Assembly: GCA_945862265.1 (NCBI GenBank)
Contig: CAMAXP010000017.1
Coordinates: forward strand, 20,329-84,328
Source of the DNA: Bordetella parapertussis
GTDB taxonomy: Bacteria; Pseudomonadota; Gammaproteobacteria; Burkholderiales; SG8-39
Length of the DNA: 64,000 nucleotides
Direction of reading: 5' to 3'
Shown here: positions 54,548-63,090 of the stretch, piece by piece
Layout of the letters: the number at the start of each line of letters is the position of its first letter
Numbering within the stretch: position 1 is the stretch's first letter
The notes under the pieces: generated by a model
Told to the model about the DNA's origin: nothing
The model's input: the letters and a program-made list of their open reading frames with translations, nothing else
Databases searched by the model: none
Made by a program: the position numbers and the translations under genes

Positions 54548-55459
54548 TCAGCCCGGCATCTTTGGGTTGGAAACGCCAAACGGGACATGCCCGGTGGCTA
54601 CGTGCTTCTGCGCCGACTCCACATGCCCGCGCTGGTCGTCAAAGTAGATGTCCGGCTGGAACGCGGAAAGGAATGCACTCTTGTCGAGTCCGCCCAGGAA
54701 CATGGCTTCATCCACGCCGACATTCCAGTTCATCAGCGTACGCACCGCGCGCTCGTGGGCGGGCGCGCTGCGAGCTGTCACCAGTGCTGTACGGATACGC
54801 ATCGGCACCGACGCACCTGCCGTCTGCAGGCGATGCAGAGCCTCCAGCAGCGGCTTGAACGGACCGGGCGGCAACGGCTTCAACGCGTGCTCGGTCTCAT
54901 GCCTCTGGAACGCGTCAAGCCCGTCGCGCTGGTACACGCGTTCGGCCTCATCGGAAAACAGGACCGCATCGCCATCGAAAGCGATCCGGACTTCGTCCGC
55001 GTGCCGCTCGCCGGGCTGGGCCGACTCGGGGATCACTCGGGCTGCGGGAAAGTGGGCATCGAGCGCACCGCGGACGTCCTCTTCGTTGGCCGACAGGAAC
55101 AGGTTGGCGTGCAGAGCCTCAAGGTAGCGGTAGGCGTTGCGCCCACGGGTAAACACGCCGCGCTCAAGCTTCAGGCCCGCATGCTTGGCCGACCGGAAGA
55201 CGCGCAAACCTGAGACCGGATCATTCTTGGACAGGATCACGACTTCAACCCGCTGCGCATCCTCGGTATTGAAGGCGAGAAGCTTCCTGACCAGCGGGAA
55301 GGCAACACCGTGCTTGGCGGCTTCTTCGAGCCGCTCGAGCTGGAGTTCCATGTAGGCCCGGTCGCCGCCCCGCTCGAAAACCTTGTTCTCTTCCTCGAAG
55401 TCGAACAGGGCCCGCGAGGAGATGGCCACCACCAGCTTGCCGTCGAACGATACCGCCAT
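54548..55459 (-). CDS. Cytosolic 5'-nucleotidase family protein
   Basis: A 303-residue protein resembling the cN-I 5'-nucleotidase family, which hydrolyses nucleoside monophosphates. Typical blocks are VSFDGKLVVAISSRALFDFE at the start, VVILSKNDPVSGLRVFRSAK, IAFDGDAVLFSDEAERVY with the HAD-like acidic motif and IRTALVTARSAPAHERA. ATG 55459 (MAVSFDGK) is used; the upstream open frame is Arg-rich and unlikely. It is the last of the minus-strand group and may not be functionally tied to the catabolic genes. Confidence 0.82.
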   Translation of the reverse strand: MAVSFDGKLVVAISSRALFDFEEENKVFERGGDRAYMELQLERLEEAAKHGVAFPLVRKLLAFNTEDAQRVEVVILSKNDPVSGLRVFRSAKHAGLKLERGVFTRGRNAYRYLEALHANLFLSANEEDVRGALDAHFPAARVIPESAQPGERHADEVRIAFDGDAVLFSDEAERVYQRDGLDAFQRHETEHALKPLPPGPFKPLLEALHRLQTAGASVPMRIRTALVTARSAPAHERAVRTLMNWNVGVDEAMFLGGLDKSAFLSAFQPDIYFDDQRGHVESAQKHVATGHVPFGVSNPKMPG

Positions 55460-55527
55460 AGGAAGGTCCCGGGCGCCAGGAGTCCGGCGCAGTACGGCGG
55501 GATTGTACTGCGCGCCGGGCGGCCGCC

Positions 55528-55947
55528 CTAGAACGCCTGCGCGCCGAGCGCCGCCAACCCTGCGCGCGCGCACTCGCAATCCTGCGCACCGGTCCCGGAG
55601 CCGACGCCGATTGCCCCCACGCAGACCCCGTCGAGGATGATGGGAAAGCCTCCCTCCAGGTTGGTAAGGCCGCCATCGGTTGCGATAGCCAGCTTCACCT
55701 CGAGGTCCGGCATCAGCTGGCCGGACGGCTGGCGGTGCGAAGCCGCCGACATGGCCTTTTTCTGTGAAGTTCGAATCGACAGCGTCTTTGCCCCGTCCAT
55801 CCGAAGGAATGCGAGGAGGTTACCTCCATCGTCCACGATCGTGATGTTCTGGGCGACGCCGAGCGACTCGGCTTTCCTTTTCGCCGCATCGAGCGCGACC
55901 AGGGCGCCTTCGTGGGTCAGCTTCAGGAATGACTTGGTATGGGCCAT
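55528..55947 (-). CDS. GlcG/HbpS family (DUF336) protein
   Basis: A 139-residue protein of the GlcG/HbpS fold: LTHEGALVALDAAKRKAESL, then ITIVDDGGNLLAFLRMDGA and GGFPIILDGVCVGAIGVGSG. Relatives bind haem or small cofactors and are often found beside catabolic oxygenases and transporters. ATG 55947 (MAHTKSFLKL) gives the normal length. It is 7 bp downstream of the PotA-like gene, so it is part of that operon. Confidence 0.87.
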   Translation of the reverse strand: MAHTKSFLKLTHEGALVALDAAKRKAESLGVAQNITIVDDGGNLLAFLRMDGAKTLSIRTSQKKAMSAASHRQPSGQLMPDLEVKLAIATDGGLTNLEGGFPIILDGVCVGAIGVGSGTGAQDCECARAGLAALGAQAF

Positions 55948-55954
55948 AAGGTCC

Positions 55955-57052
55955 TCACTTTTCCGGGAATACGAAAGCCTGGGCAAGGTTTGCGTGCACG
56001 CCGACCGCGGTTCCCGCCGGGAAGCGCTCCAGCGCCTCAAAGCCGGGATGGCGGACGCGTACCGCGCGTCCGTCGCCAAAGCGCACATACACGTCCACGT
56101 GCGTACCCTGATACACATGCGTGTCCACGACCCCTTCACCGAGGTTCGCTTCGACACCCTGGGCGGGCACGAGAGCCAACTCCTCGGGGCGCGCAAACAG
56201 GAGCGCAGCCGAGCCTGCGGCCAGCACATCCACGGCGCCATGCTCCTTGGGCAATCTCAGTACGTGCTCGTTCGCCTTGAGGACGACCTCACCGGCCTCG
56301 ATACCGATGACCGTGCAGGGCATCCGGTTGATATCCCCGATGAACGACGCAACAAAGCTGGAGGCGGGGTTCCTGTACAGCTCCGCGGGCTCGGAAAGCT
56401 GCTCGATCTTCCCATGCGACATCACCGCAATACGGTCGGAGAGCGAGAGCGCCTCGGACTGGTCGTGCGTGACGAACAGGGTCGTGATCCCGATCCGCTT
56501 CTGGATGCGCTTGAGCTCGACCTGCATGTCGGCCCGAAGGTTCTTGTCGATTGCGGAAAATGGCTCGTCCAGCAGGATCACGCTCGGCTTGATGACCAGC
56601 GCGCGCGCAAGCGCCACGCGCTGTTGCTGTCCGCCCGAAAGCTGGCGGGGCGTGCGAGGACCCATCTGGGGCAGCCGGACCATTTCCAGTGCCTCGGCCA
56701 CTCGCGGGCCGATTTCGCTGGCCGGCACCTTGTGCATCTTCAGGCCGAAGGCGACGTTCTCGGCCACGGTCATGTGAGGGAAGAGCGCGTAATTCTGGAA
56801 CACCATGCCGATCGAACGCCGATAGGGCGGGACATGGGTCACAACTTCCCCATCAATGAGGATTTCCCCACGCTCCGGCTCGAGGAAGCCCGCGATTAGG
56901 TTGAGCAGGGTCGTCTTGCCACAGCCCGACGGACCCAGCAACGTCAGGAATTCGCCCTTGCGGATCTTGAGCGAAACACCGTCGACCGCCGGGGTGCCGC
57001 CAAATGATTTGACGGCGCCTTCGACCGAAACGCTGATCGTGTCTGTCATCAT
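55955..57052 (-). CDS. Spermidine/putrescine-type ABC transporter ATPase (PotA-like)
   Basis: A 365-residue ATPase with Walker [20 protein letters not shown], signature QLSGGQQQRVALARAL and Walker B VILLDEPFSAID, followed by the H-loop FVTHDQSEAL. A C-terminal TOBE domain (from about 280) senses substrate or regulator. The family includes importers for polyamines, Fe3+ and 2-aminoethylphosphonate, so the ligand is not fixed. A dioxygenase gene sits between it and its permeases. Confidence 0.92.
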   Translation of the reverse strand: MMTDTISVSVEGAVKSFGGTPAVDGVSLKIRKGEFLTLLGPSGCGKTTLLNLIAGFLEPERGEILIDGEVVTHVPPYRRSIGMVFQNYALFPHMTVAENVAFGLKMHKVPASEIGPRVAEALEMVRLPQMGPRTPRQLSGGQQQRVALARALVIKPSVILLDEPFSAIDKNLRADMQVELKRIQKRIGITTLFVTHDQSEALSLSDRIAVMSHGKIEQLSEPAELYRNPASSFVASFIGDINRMPCTVIGIEAGEVVLKANEHVLRLPKEHGAVDVLAAGSAALLFARPEELALVPAQGVEANLGEGVVDTHVYQGTHVDVYVRFGDGRAVRVRHPGFEALERFPAGTAVGVHANLAQAFVFPEK

Positions 57053-57065
57053 GGGCGGGCCCCGG

Positions 57066-58139
57066 TCATGCCGCGCGCCCGGCGGAATCGCGCCACTGCG
57101 TGAGCGTCCTGAGACCGTTGGCCGGGGTCACGCCGCCGCGCAAGGCGCCTGCGGCCGTCGGCCCCCAGAGCACGTCGTAGGATGCCGGCAGTTCACGGCT
57201 ATCCGGCATGGATAACCAGAGCCGATAGACTAGGCGCCTCTTTTCAAGTTCGTCGAAATCCACGATCGACGTGCGTGAGTGATAGGTCACGTGATTGTTC
57301 AGGAGCTGGATGTCGCCGGGCTCCATGCGCGTCTGCAGGCAGAGTTCGTCCGCCAGTGCAGCCAGCATGTCGAGCGCCTCGTCCTGCTCCTTGCGCAGGC
57401 GCGGCGTGTCGTTGAACTTCTGCGCCGACTCGACGTAGGAGCGCGAGTACTGGCTGGTGAAGCGCCCTTTGTGGACGCCGAACACCGGGTTGACGTAATA
57501 CGGCGACTCTCCCTCAGCCTGTTCGTTCTGGCGGCTGTGGTGGAAATTGCCGAAAAGCTCGTCCAGCAGATCCGGCCGGCGCTCCAGCATTGCATTGTGG
57601 ATCGCCGGCGTGCTGACAATACGGCTCTCGCCTCCCTGTTTGCACTGCCGGGCACAAAGCAGCGCCACGACATCGCACCGGTCGGTATGGAAACGGAGCG
57701 ACGACGCGGTGCGGTAGCCGCGCGAGTCGGGGCGGCCGAGCTGCTCGCCATAGTCGCGCACTTCGGCAAAGTACTCGCCCGTCTTGTTCTGCGAGACCGC
57801 CGTGCCCAGGTGCGCGCCTATCCCCCACAACACCCAGCGCAGGTCCTCCATCGAGAAGGTGTCCGTTGGTATCCCCCGGATGTTGGCGATGCCACAGCCA
57901 TGCTCGAGCGCATGCGAGATCGCTGCAAACCGCCGGGAAAGCACGGGCAGCGGAAAGTTTTCAGCCGTAACCGTATACATGTCGGCCCGCGCCTCGCGGA
58001 CCGCACGGATGGCCCGCTGCAGGTCGGCAATTTCCTCGGCCGTCAGCACATGGATCCAGTCCGTGCGCTGTGCAAGCTCTGTGCCGAGCCAGACGTCAGG
58101 TCCGGCCAGAGGGATGCGCGATGTGTTGCTCGTTGCCAT
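57066..58139 (-). CDS. TauD/TfdA-like Fe(II)/2-oxoglutarate dioxygenase
   Basis: A 357-residue protein with the non-haem iron triad: HxD in LRFHTDRCDVVALLC and the distal His in NNHVTYHSRTSIVDF. The 2-oxoglutarate Arg is probably in EKRRLVYRLWLSMP. Related enzymes hydroxylate taurine, phenoxyacids, carnitine precursors or trimethyllysine. It is encoded within the PotABCD-type transporter operon, so its substrate may be the imported compound. I do not recognise the specific substrate. Confidence 0.88.
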   Translation of the reverse strand: MATSNTSRIPLAGPDVWLGTELAQRTDWIHVLTAEEIADLQRAIRAVREARADMYTVTAENFPLPVLSRRFAAISHALEHGCGIANIRGIPTDTFSMEDLRWVLWGIGAHLGTAVSQNKTGEYFAEVRDYGEQLGRPDSRGYRTASSLRFHTDRCDVVALLCARQCKQGGESRIVSTPAIHNAMLERRPDLLDELFGNFHHSRQNEQAEGESPYYVNPVFGVHKGRFTSQYSRSYVESAQKFNDTPRLRKEQDEALDMLAALADELCLQTRMEPGDIQLLNNHVTYHSRTSIVDFDELEKRRLVYRLWLSMPDSRELPASYDVLWGPTAAGALRGGVTPANGLRTLTQWRDSAGRAA

Positions 58140-58168
58140 TATTGCGTCTCCATTCTTGTGCTGCGGGG

Positions 58169-58972
58169 TCAGTGCCTCGCTTCGATCGACAGGATGCGCT
58201 CGAGGCCCAGCCAGCGGTTCGCGGCAACCAGGAACAGCACGGTCACGGCAATCAGCATCGAGGACAGCGCGGCCATGGTCGGGTCCGCGTACTCGCGCAC
58301 ATACGTGTACATCGCCACCGGGAGCGTCTGCGTCCTCTGCCCGGTGACAAAGAGGGTCGCGGTGAACTCGTTGAACGACAGGATCGCCGCGAACAGCCAG
58401 CCCCCGGCCAGGCCAGGGGCGAGCAGCGGGAGGTCGATTTTCATGAACACCCGGAAAGGCGATGCCCCCAGACTGGCCGCCGCCCGCTCCAGGGCAGGGT
58501 CGATGTTCTTGAGCGAGACATATACGCTGCGCATTACGAACGGCAGCACCAGGATCACGTGGCAGGCGACTACCAGCGAAAAGGTGCGCGCCAGGCTGAT
58601 CTCCGAGGCGAGGATCAGCATCGCGATGCCGAGCGTGAAGTGCGGGATCACCAGTGGCGACAGCAGCACCGCCTCAAGCGTGCGCTTGCCGGTGAATTCG
58701 AACCGCTCGATGACGAAGGCAGCCATGGTGCCAACGGCCAGTGCAATGCAGGAAGCCCATGCCGTGATGATCAGCCCGTTCACCATCCCCTTGCGAAAAT
58801 CATCGTAGGTCCACGCCCGCTCGAACCACTTGAGCGAAAAGCCCGTGGGCGGGAACATGAGCAGGGCCTTGTCGCTGAATGCCGTCACCACCACGACCAG
58901 AGATGGCAGCGTCACGTAAATGAGGGTCGCGCCGATCAGCACCCCGTAGAGCACGCGCAGGAGCCTGTCCAT
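58169..58972 (-). CDS. Spermidine/putrescine-type ABC permease (PotC-like)
   Basis: A 267-residue permease with six helices. It starts MDRLLRVLYGVLIGATLIYV and contains FPPTGFSLKWFERAW, a PotC hallmark. The EAA loop reads LERAAASLGASPFRVFMKIDL. Its start overlaps the PotB-like stop by one base. It forms the membrane channel with the next gene. Confidence 0.92.
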   Translation of the reverse strand: MDRLLRVLYGVLIGATLIYVTLPSLVVVVTAFSDKALLMFPPTGFSLKWFERAWTYDDFRKGMVNGLIITAWASCIALAVGTMAAFVIERFEFTGKRTLEAVLLSPLVIPHFTLGIAMLILASEISLARTFSLVVACHVILVLPFVMRSVYVSLKNIDPALERAAASLGASPFRVFMKIDLPLLAPGLAGGWLFAAILSFNEFTATLFVTGQRTQTLPVAMYTYVREYADPTMAALSSMLIAVTVLFLVAANRWLGLERILSIEARH

Positions 58973-59832
58973 CAGTGCAACCCCACCCGTTCGAGGCGGC
59001 GCATGCCCAGGCTCATGAGACCCAGGATTGCAAAGATCAGTGCCAGGGCGGCCATGCTCAGCACGGCCGCAAACGGGAAATCGAAATTCGAGAATCCCAG
59101 CTGGTAGACCATGTTCGAAATCATGTTCACCTTGCCGCCGCCGACGAGCTGGGGCGTGGCAAACGCCGAGAGCGTCCAGGCAAAGATGGTCACCGTGCCC
59201 GAGAGGATGCCGGGCATGGTCAGCGGCAGGGTCACGTTCCAGAAGACCCTGAGCGGCCCCGCGCCAAGACTCGCGGCCGCCTTCTCATAAGCGACGTCGA
59301 TATGGCTGATGGCCGCCGCCAGGATGATCACCATGACCGGCAGGGAATACTGCACCAGGGCGACCGTGACGCCGAGCGGCGTGTAGAGGAGTTCGAGAGG
59401 CGTGTCGATGATCCCCGCCGCCTTGAGGGTGCCGTTGATGAACCCGTTCTTCCCCAGCACCACCAGCCACGAGTAGGTCCGCACGATATCGCCGGTGAAC
59501 ATCGGCACGATCGTGGTGATCAGGATGGTGGACTTGAGCAGGCTCGATTTCGAGCGCACAAGCGAATAGGCAAGCGGATAGCCGAGGACGAGGTTTGCAA
59601 CCGCGGTACAGGCCGACAGCAGCAGGCTGTCGATGAACACCCTTAGGTAGACCCAACTGCCCATGCGCCCGAAGTTGCCCAGCGTGAAATCGCCGACCTT
59701 GATCGATCCGGGGATGTATTCGCGGAAGCTGTACTGGAAGAGCGAAGCGAGCGAAGCCACCAGCGCCACGGCGAGGAACACCGAGGGCAGGACGAACCAG
59801 GCGAAATAGGCTGGGCGCCGGTCTTGCATCAA
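58972..59832 (-). CDS. Spermidine/putrescine-type ABC permease (PotB-like)
   Basis: A 286-residue permease with six helices. It contains YSFREYIPGSIKVGDFTLGN near the N-terminus, and RTYSWLVVLGKNGFINGTL is the conserved PotB/PotH periplasmic segment. The EAA loop is YEKAAASLGAGPLRVFWNVTL. It lies 61 bp after the binding-protein gene, a gap that shows no clear signal. Confidence 0.92.
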   Translation of the reverse strand: MMQDRRPAYFAWFVLPSVFLAVALVASLASLFQYSFREYIPGSIKVGDFTLGNFGRMGSWVYLRVFIDSLLLSACTAVANLVLGYPLAYSLVRSKSSLLKSTILITTIVPMFTGDIVRTYSWLVVLGKNGFINGTLKAAGIIDTPLELLYTPLGVTVALVQYSLPVMVIILAAAISHIDVAYEKAAASLGAGPLRVFWNVTLPLTMPGILSGTVTIFAWTLSAFATPQLVGGGKVNMISNMVYQLGFSNFDFPFAAVLSMAALALIFAILGLMSLGMRRLERVGLH

Positions 59833-59893
59833 GCGGGCGGGTTGATCCCGGCGCAGCGGACCCGCTGGGGGTCGCCGCGCCGACGCAAGGCGT

Positions 59894-60961
59894 TCAGCGG
59901 GCGATCAGGTTTTCGGTAAACCACTTGCGCCAGTCGCCCAGGAGCTCGGAACGCTGCTTGTGGTCGATGACGATGGCTTGATCCTTCCACTGCTTGGCCG
60001 TCGTGAACATCCCGGGCAGCTTGGCGATCTCGGGGTCAACTTTGGCCTGCGGGCTGACCGGCCCCATCTTCTGCTTGTTGGCCACCAGGGTCTGGGTAGC
60101 GGGATCCAGCGCGATGTTGATGAACTTGTACGCGAGGTCCGCCTTCTTGGTTCCCTTGTTGATACCTACGGTATCGACCCCGATGATGGCCCCTTCCTTG
60201 GGAACCACGAGGTTGATTTTGATGCCCTGGCTCATCATGTGGTACGCGTTGCCCGACAGCAGGACCTGCACGGGGGTCTCGCCCGAGCCGATCTTCTCCT
60301 GGCTGGTGGCGTCCGAGTTGTAGAAGGCCTTGATGTTGGGCTTCAGTTCGAGCAGCTTCTTCTGGCCCATCGTCCAGTCCTTGGCCGTCTTCCCGCCCGA
60401 CAGCAATGCGGAGGCATAGATGATGTGGCTGGGGTCGAAGTCCGGCAGGCCGATGGCGCCCTTGAGCTTCGGGTTCCAGAGGTCGTTCCAGGAGGTGAAC
60501 TTGATGTCCGCCGGAACGAGGTCCGGGCGATAGGCGATCGTGTAGACGTAAGACCATGTCCCTACGTGGAACGGGCTGATGATCGCCTCCGGGAAGAGCG
60601 TCTTCGCGTTCGGCAGCTTGGCCATGTCGAGCTTCTCGTACAGGTCGTCGGACGCGTACAGCCAGCCCACGTGGCTGGTCGTGAAGATCAGGTCGGTCTC
60701 GGGATTGGCCTTGGAGAGCTTGGCCTTGTTCAGCCGGTCGATCGTGCCGCCGGTGATGTACTCGACCGGCACGCCGGTCTCGGCGGTAAAGCGCTTGCCG
60801 ATGTTCTCGGCGGCGAAATCCTTCCAGCTGCCGCCCCAGATGCTGATGCGCAATGGCTCCTGCGCCGCGGCGCCAGTGCTGAACGCCCCCGAAACCAAAG
60901 CAAACGCGAGTGAAGCGCCGAACGTGCGCGCTTTCGATAGCCCCTTGACCGATCCGAACAT
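59894..60961 (-). CDS. Spermidine/putrescine-type ABC substrate-binding protein (PotD-like)
   Basis: A 355-residue periplasmic protein with a signal peptide ending STGAAAQ before EPLRISIWGG. Family segments include FTAETGVPVEYITGGTIDRL, WNDLWNPKLKGAIGLPDFD and YKFINIALDPATQ. It belongs to the PotD/PotF/AfuA group; the acidic residues that bind polyamines in PotD are not obviously all present, so polyamine specificity is doubtful. It is preceded by the RidA gene and followed by both permeases. Confidence 0.9.
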   Translation of the reverse strand: MFGSVKGLSKARTFGASLAFALVSGAFSTGAAAQEPLRISIWGGSWKDFAAENIGKRFTAETGVPVEYITGGTIDRLNKAKLSKANPETDLIFTTSHVGWLYASDDLYEKLDMAKLPNAKTLFPEAIISPFHVGTWSYVYTIAYRPDLVPADIKFTSWNDLWNPKLKGAIGLPDFDPSHIIYASALLSGGKTAKDWTMGQKKLLELKPNIKAFYNSDATSQEKIGSGETPVQVLLSGNAYHMMSQGIKINLVVPKEGAIIGVDTVGINKGTKKADLAYKFINIALDPATQTLVANKQKMGPVSPQAKVDPEIAKLPGMFTTAKQWKDQAIVIDHKQRSELLGDWRKWFTENLIAR

Positions 60962-61001
60962 GGTTCCCTCCGCAGAGAAACGTTGATTGGGTCTTACGTC
61001 G

Positions 61002-61484
61002 CTACTTTCCGCCGCTCTTCACTTTCTTCGCCTTCCTCGTCACCGGCTTCCTTGCCGCCTTGGCGGCTTTTGCCGGCGCATCCGGGATGACTGCGAACAC
61101 GTCGATTTCCATAAGCAATTCCGGCCGGGCCAGCCCCTGCACGATGATCCCCGTGGAGACCGGGTGCACGCCCTTCAGCCATTTGCCCACCACGCGGTAG
61201 ACCGCCTCCCGATAGGCCCGGTCGGTCACGTAGATCACGATCTTACAGATGTCCTCGAACTTCGACCCGGCTTCCTCCAGCAGGATCTTGAGGCATCGCA
61301 TCGCGTTTTCGGTCTGCGCGGCCGGGTCGTTGATGCCGTGGATCTTGCCCTTGAGGTCCATGCCGGTCTGGCCCCGGACGAACACCATGTTACCGGCGCG
61401 AACGGCCATGCACAGGTCGTTGTCGATGTCCTGCCCTTTCCAGACGCTCTTGGTATTGAACTTGCGGATGCGTGTGTGAACCAT
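61002..61484 (-). CDS. RidA family protein with a basic C-terminal tail
   Basis: RidA proteins hydrolyse reactive enamine/imine intermediates. The 160-residue product has the core NMVFVRGQTGMDLKGKI, AMRCLKILLEEAGS and the Arg/Glu pair in GLARPELLMEIDVFAVIP. The usual family length is about 130. The last 25 or so residues (PAKAAKAARKPVTRKAKK and more) are Lys/Ala-rich and not part of the fold. It is 20 bp downstream of the HpaB-type gene, so the two are likely cotranscribed. Confidence 0.9.
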   Translation of the reverse strand: MVHTRIRKFNTKSVWKGQDIDNDLCMAVRAGNMVFVRGQTGMDLKGKIHGINDPAAQTENAMRCLKILLEEAGSKFEDICKIVIYVTDRAYREAVYRVVGKWLKGVHPVSTGIIVQGLARPELLMEIDVFAVIPDAPAKAAKAARKPVTRKAKKVKSGGK

Positions 61485-61504
61485 GGTGATCCCCTAAGCA
61501 ATTC

Positions 61505-62989
61505 TCATGCCGCCGACTTGATGCCGGCCGGAAGGGCCTGGACGGGCGCGTCAACCCTGTCCGACAGCCCGGCGAACTTCTTGACCAGGTCCAGCGGCCC
61601 GGAAAAATCGAACGAACCGTACAGCGCGGCCAGGTGGTTGAAGTGCGGCGCCTGGGCAAACTGCACAAAAGTGAGGCGATGGCCGGCGTAGTCCGAATTC
61701 AGGAGATCGCGCGCGAAGGCGAGCAGCTTCCGGCGATCGTCGGCCATCCAGTTGTCATTCAGCGAGTAGAACTTGTCCATCCACGACTTGGTGTCGTTCG
61801 ACACGAAGGTCGAGTAGTTCGGCGTCACGCACAGCTGCCCGCCGCAGAGTTCGCGCGCGATGTGCATGATCTGCGGCAGGTTGGCGCAGGCATGGATCCG
61901 GCCGGCGTACAGCAGCGACTGGTTGGGCATCACCAATCCACCGGGACTCTTTTCGGACAATGCGATGGCCGCCGCCAGGTGTGCGCGGATGCCTTCGCGA
62001 TAGGCCACCATGTCGGCAAGCTTCTCCTTCACCGACTGCATCTTGTCGAGGCCCGTCTGCTTGCAGTTCCACATGGCCGCACCGATCATCATGTCGGCCG
62101 TGTAGAGGATGCGCAGCACGTACGGGAAAGCCGAATAGCGGTGCAGCGTGCCGCGGATATAGCGGGCACCTTCCGTAAACCGGTGGAAGAAGACGTCCTC
62201 CCAGGGAATCAGGACGTTGTCGAGGATCATCAGGGTGTCGACTTCGTCGTAGCCGTTGCTGAGCGGGTAATCTTCCTTCGAACCACGGCCGGCAAAGCCC
62301 GAGCGACAGATGTGCTTCACGCCCGGGGCGCCCATCTTGACGATGCAGCCCAGCGCATAGTCGGAAAGTTTTTCGTCCGACCACGCGCCGACGGTGGGCT
62401 TGAGGAAGGCCTGGTCGGCGTAGGCGGCTGCGGTCTCGTACTTCGCCCCGCGGATGATGATGCCGGCGTCGGTTTCCTTCACCACGTGGCACATCATGTC
62501 CGGATCCTGGTCCTGCGGGCGCTTGGAGCGGTCGCCCTTGGGGTCGGTATTGGCCGAGACGTGGAACAGGTCGTCCTGCAGCACCTTCGCGATGTGGCTG
62601 TCGATGTTCTTTGCGAAGCGCGGGTCGATCTTGTTCAGGACCTCACGCCCGTCGTACAGCGACCACATCTCGCCGATCGTCTCATCGCCCACGCGGGTTA
62701 CCACGCCCTTGATGTCCTTGAAGAACACGTCAAGCGCATTCCACTTGTCCCACCAGTCCTGCTGGGTATGGGGCAGCTTGAGCAGCAGAGGGTTGCGATC
62801 CTTGCCCTCGCTGTAACCGAATACATCCTTGTGGGCGGGCTCGTGCTGGATGTCATACATGCGCGCCTTGACGTCCACGATCGGCTTGAACGCCGGGTGG
62901 GTGGTGACGTCCTTGACGCGCTCTCCGTCGATCCAGACTTCGCGGCCGTCACGGATTCCTTCGCGGTATTGCTCGCCGGTACGCAGCAT
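61505..62989 (-). CDS. 4-hydroxyphenylacetate 3-monooxygenase family oxygenase (HpaB-type)
   Basis: A 494-residue flavin-dependent oxygenase of the HpaB/PheA1/HadA group, which hydroxylates phenolic rings using FADH2 from a separate reductase. It starts MLRTGEQYREGIRDGREVWI, followed by CHVVKETDAGIIIRGAKYET, a flavin-side motif. Later blocks are ILDNVLIPWEDVFFHRF and LCGGQLCVTPNYS. No HpaC-type reductase is near. 4-Hydroxybutyryl-CoA dehydratase is a relative, but its Fe-S Cys pattern is not evident. It is divergent from a LysR gene that may control it. Confidence 0.9.
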   Translation of the reverse strand: MLRTGEQYREGIRDGREVWIDGERVKDVTTHPAFKPIVDVKARMYDIQHEPAHKDVFGYSEGKDRNPLLLKLPHTQQDWWDKWNALDVFFKDIKGVVTRVGDETIGEMWSLYDGREVLNKIDPRFAKNIDSHIAKVLQDDLFHVSANTDPKGDRSKRPQDQDPDMMCHVVKETDAGIIIRGAKYETAAAYADQAFLKPTVGAWSDEKLSDYALGCIVKMGAPGVKHICRSGFAGRGSKEDYPLSNGYDEVDTLMILDNVLIPWEDVFFHRFTEGARYIRGTLHRYSAFPYVLRILYTADMMIGAAMWNCKQTGLDKMQSVKEKLADMVAYREGIRAHLAAAIALSEKSPGGLVMPNQSLLYAGRIHACANLPQIMHIARELCGGQLCVTPNYSTFVSNDTKSWMDKFYSLNDNWMADDRRKLLAFARDLLNSDYAGHRLTFVQFAQAPHFNHLAALYGSFDFSGPLDLVKKFAGLSDRVDAPVQALPAGIKSAA

Positions 62990-63063
62990 GGCAGTGGCTC
63001 CGAGGGTAGGGAAATGAGAAGCAGTAAAGGTAGCCGCGCAATTGCATCGGATAAAATACTTTT

Positions 63064-63078
63064 TACAGCTTAACTGTA
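63064..63078. promoter_or_regulatory. Dyad in the hpaB-type/lysR divergent promoter region
   Basis: TACAG-CTTAA-CTGTA is a perfect 5-bp inverted repeat with a 5-base spacer, in an A/T-rich stretch that stands out from the GC-rich surroundings. It lies 12 bp before the lysR start and 75 bp from the HpaB-type start. That position fits an autoregulatory LysR-type site, although the classical T-N11-A spacing is not met. Confidence 0.4.
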
Positions 63079-63090
63079 TAGGATAAGGCT

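Noticed and set aside
55637..56899. A 420-residue plus-strand frame opposite the PotA-like gene
   Set aside because: Shadow frame without motifs; the minus strand has full ABC ATPase motifs.
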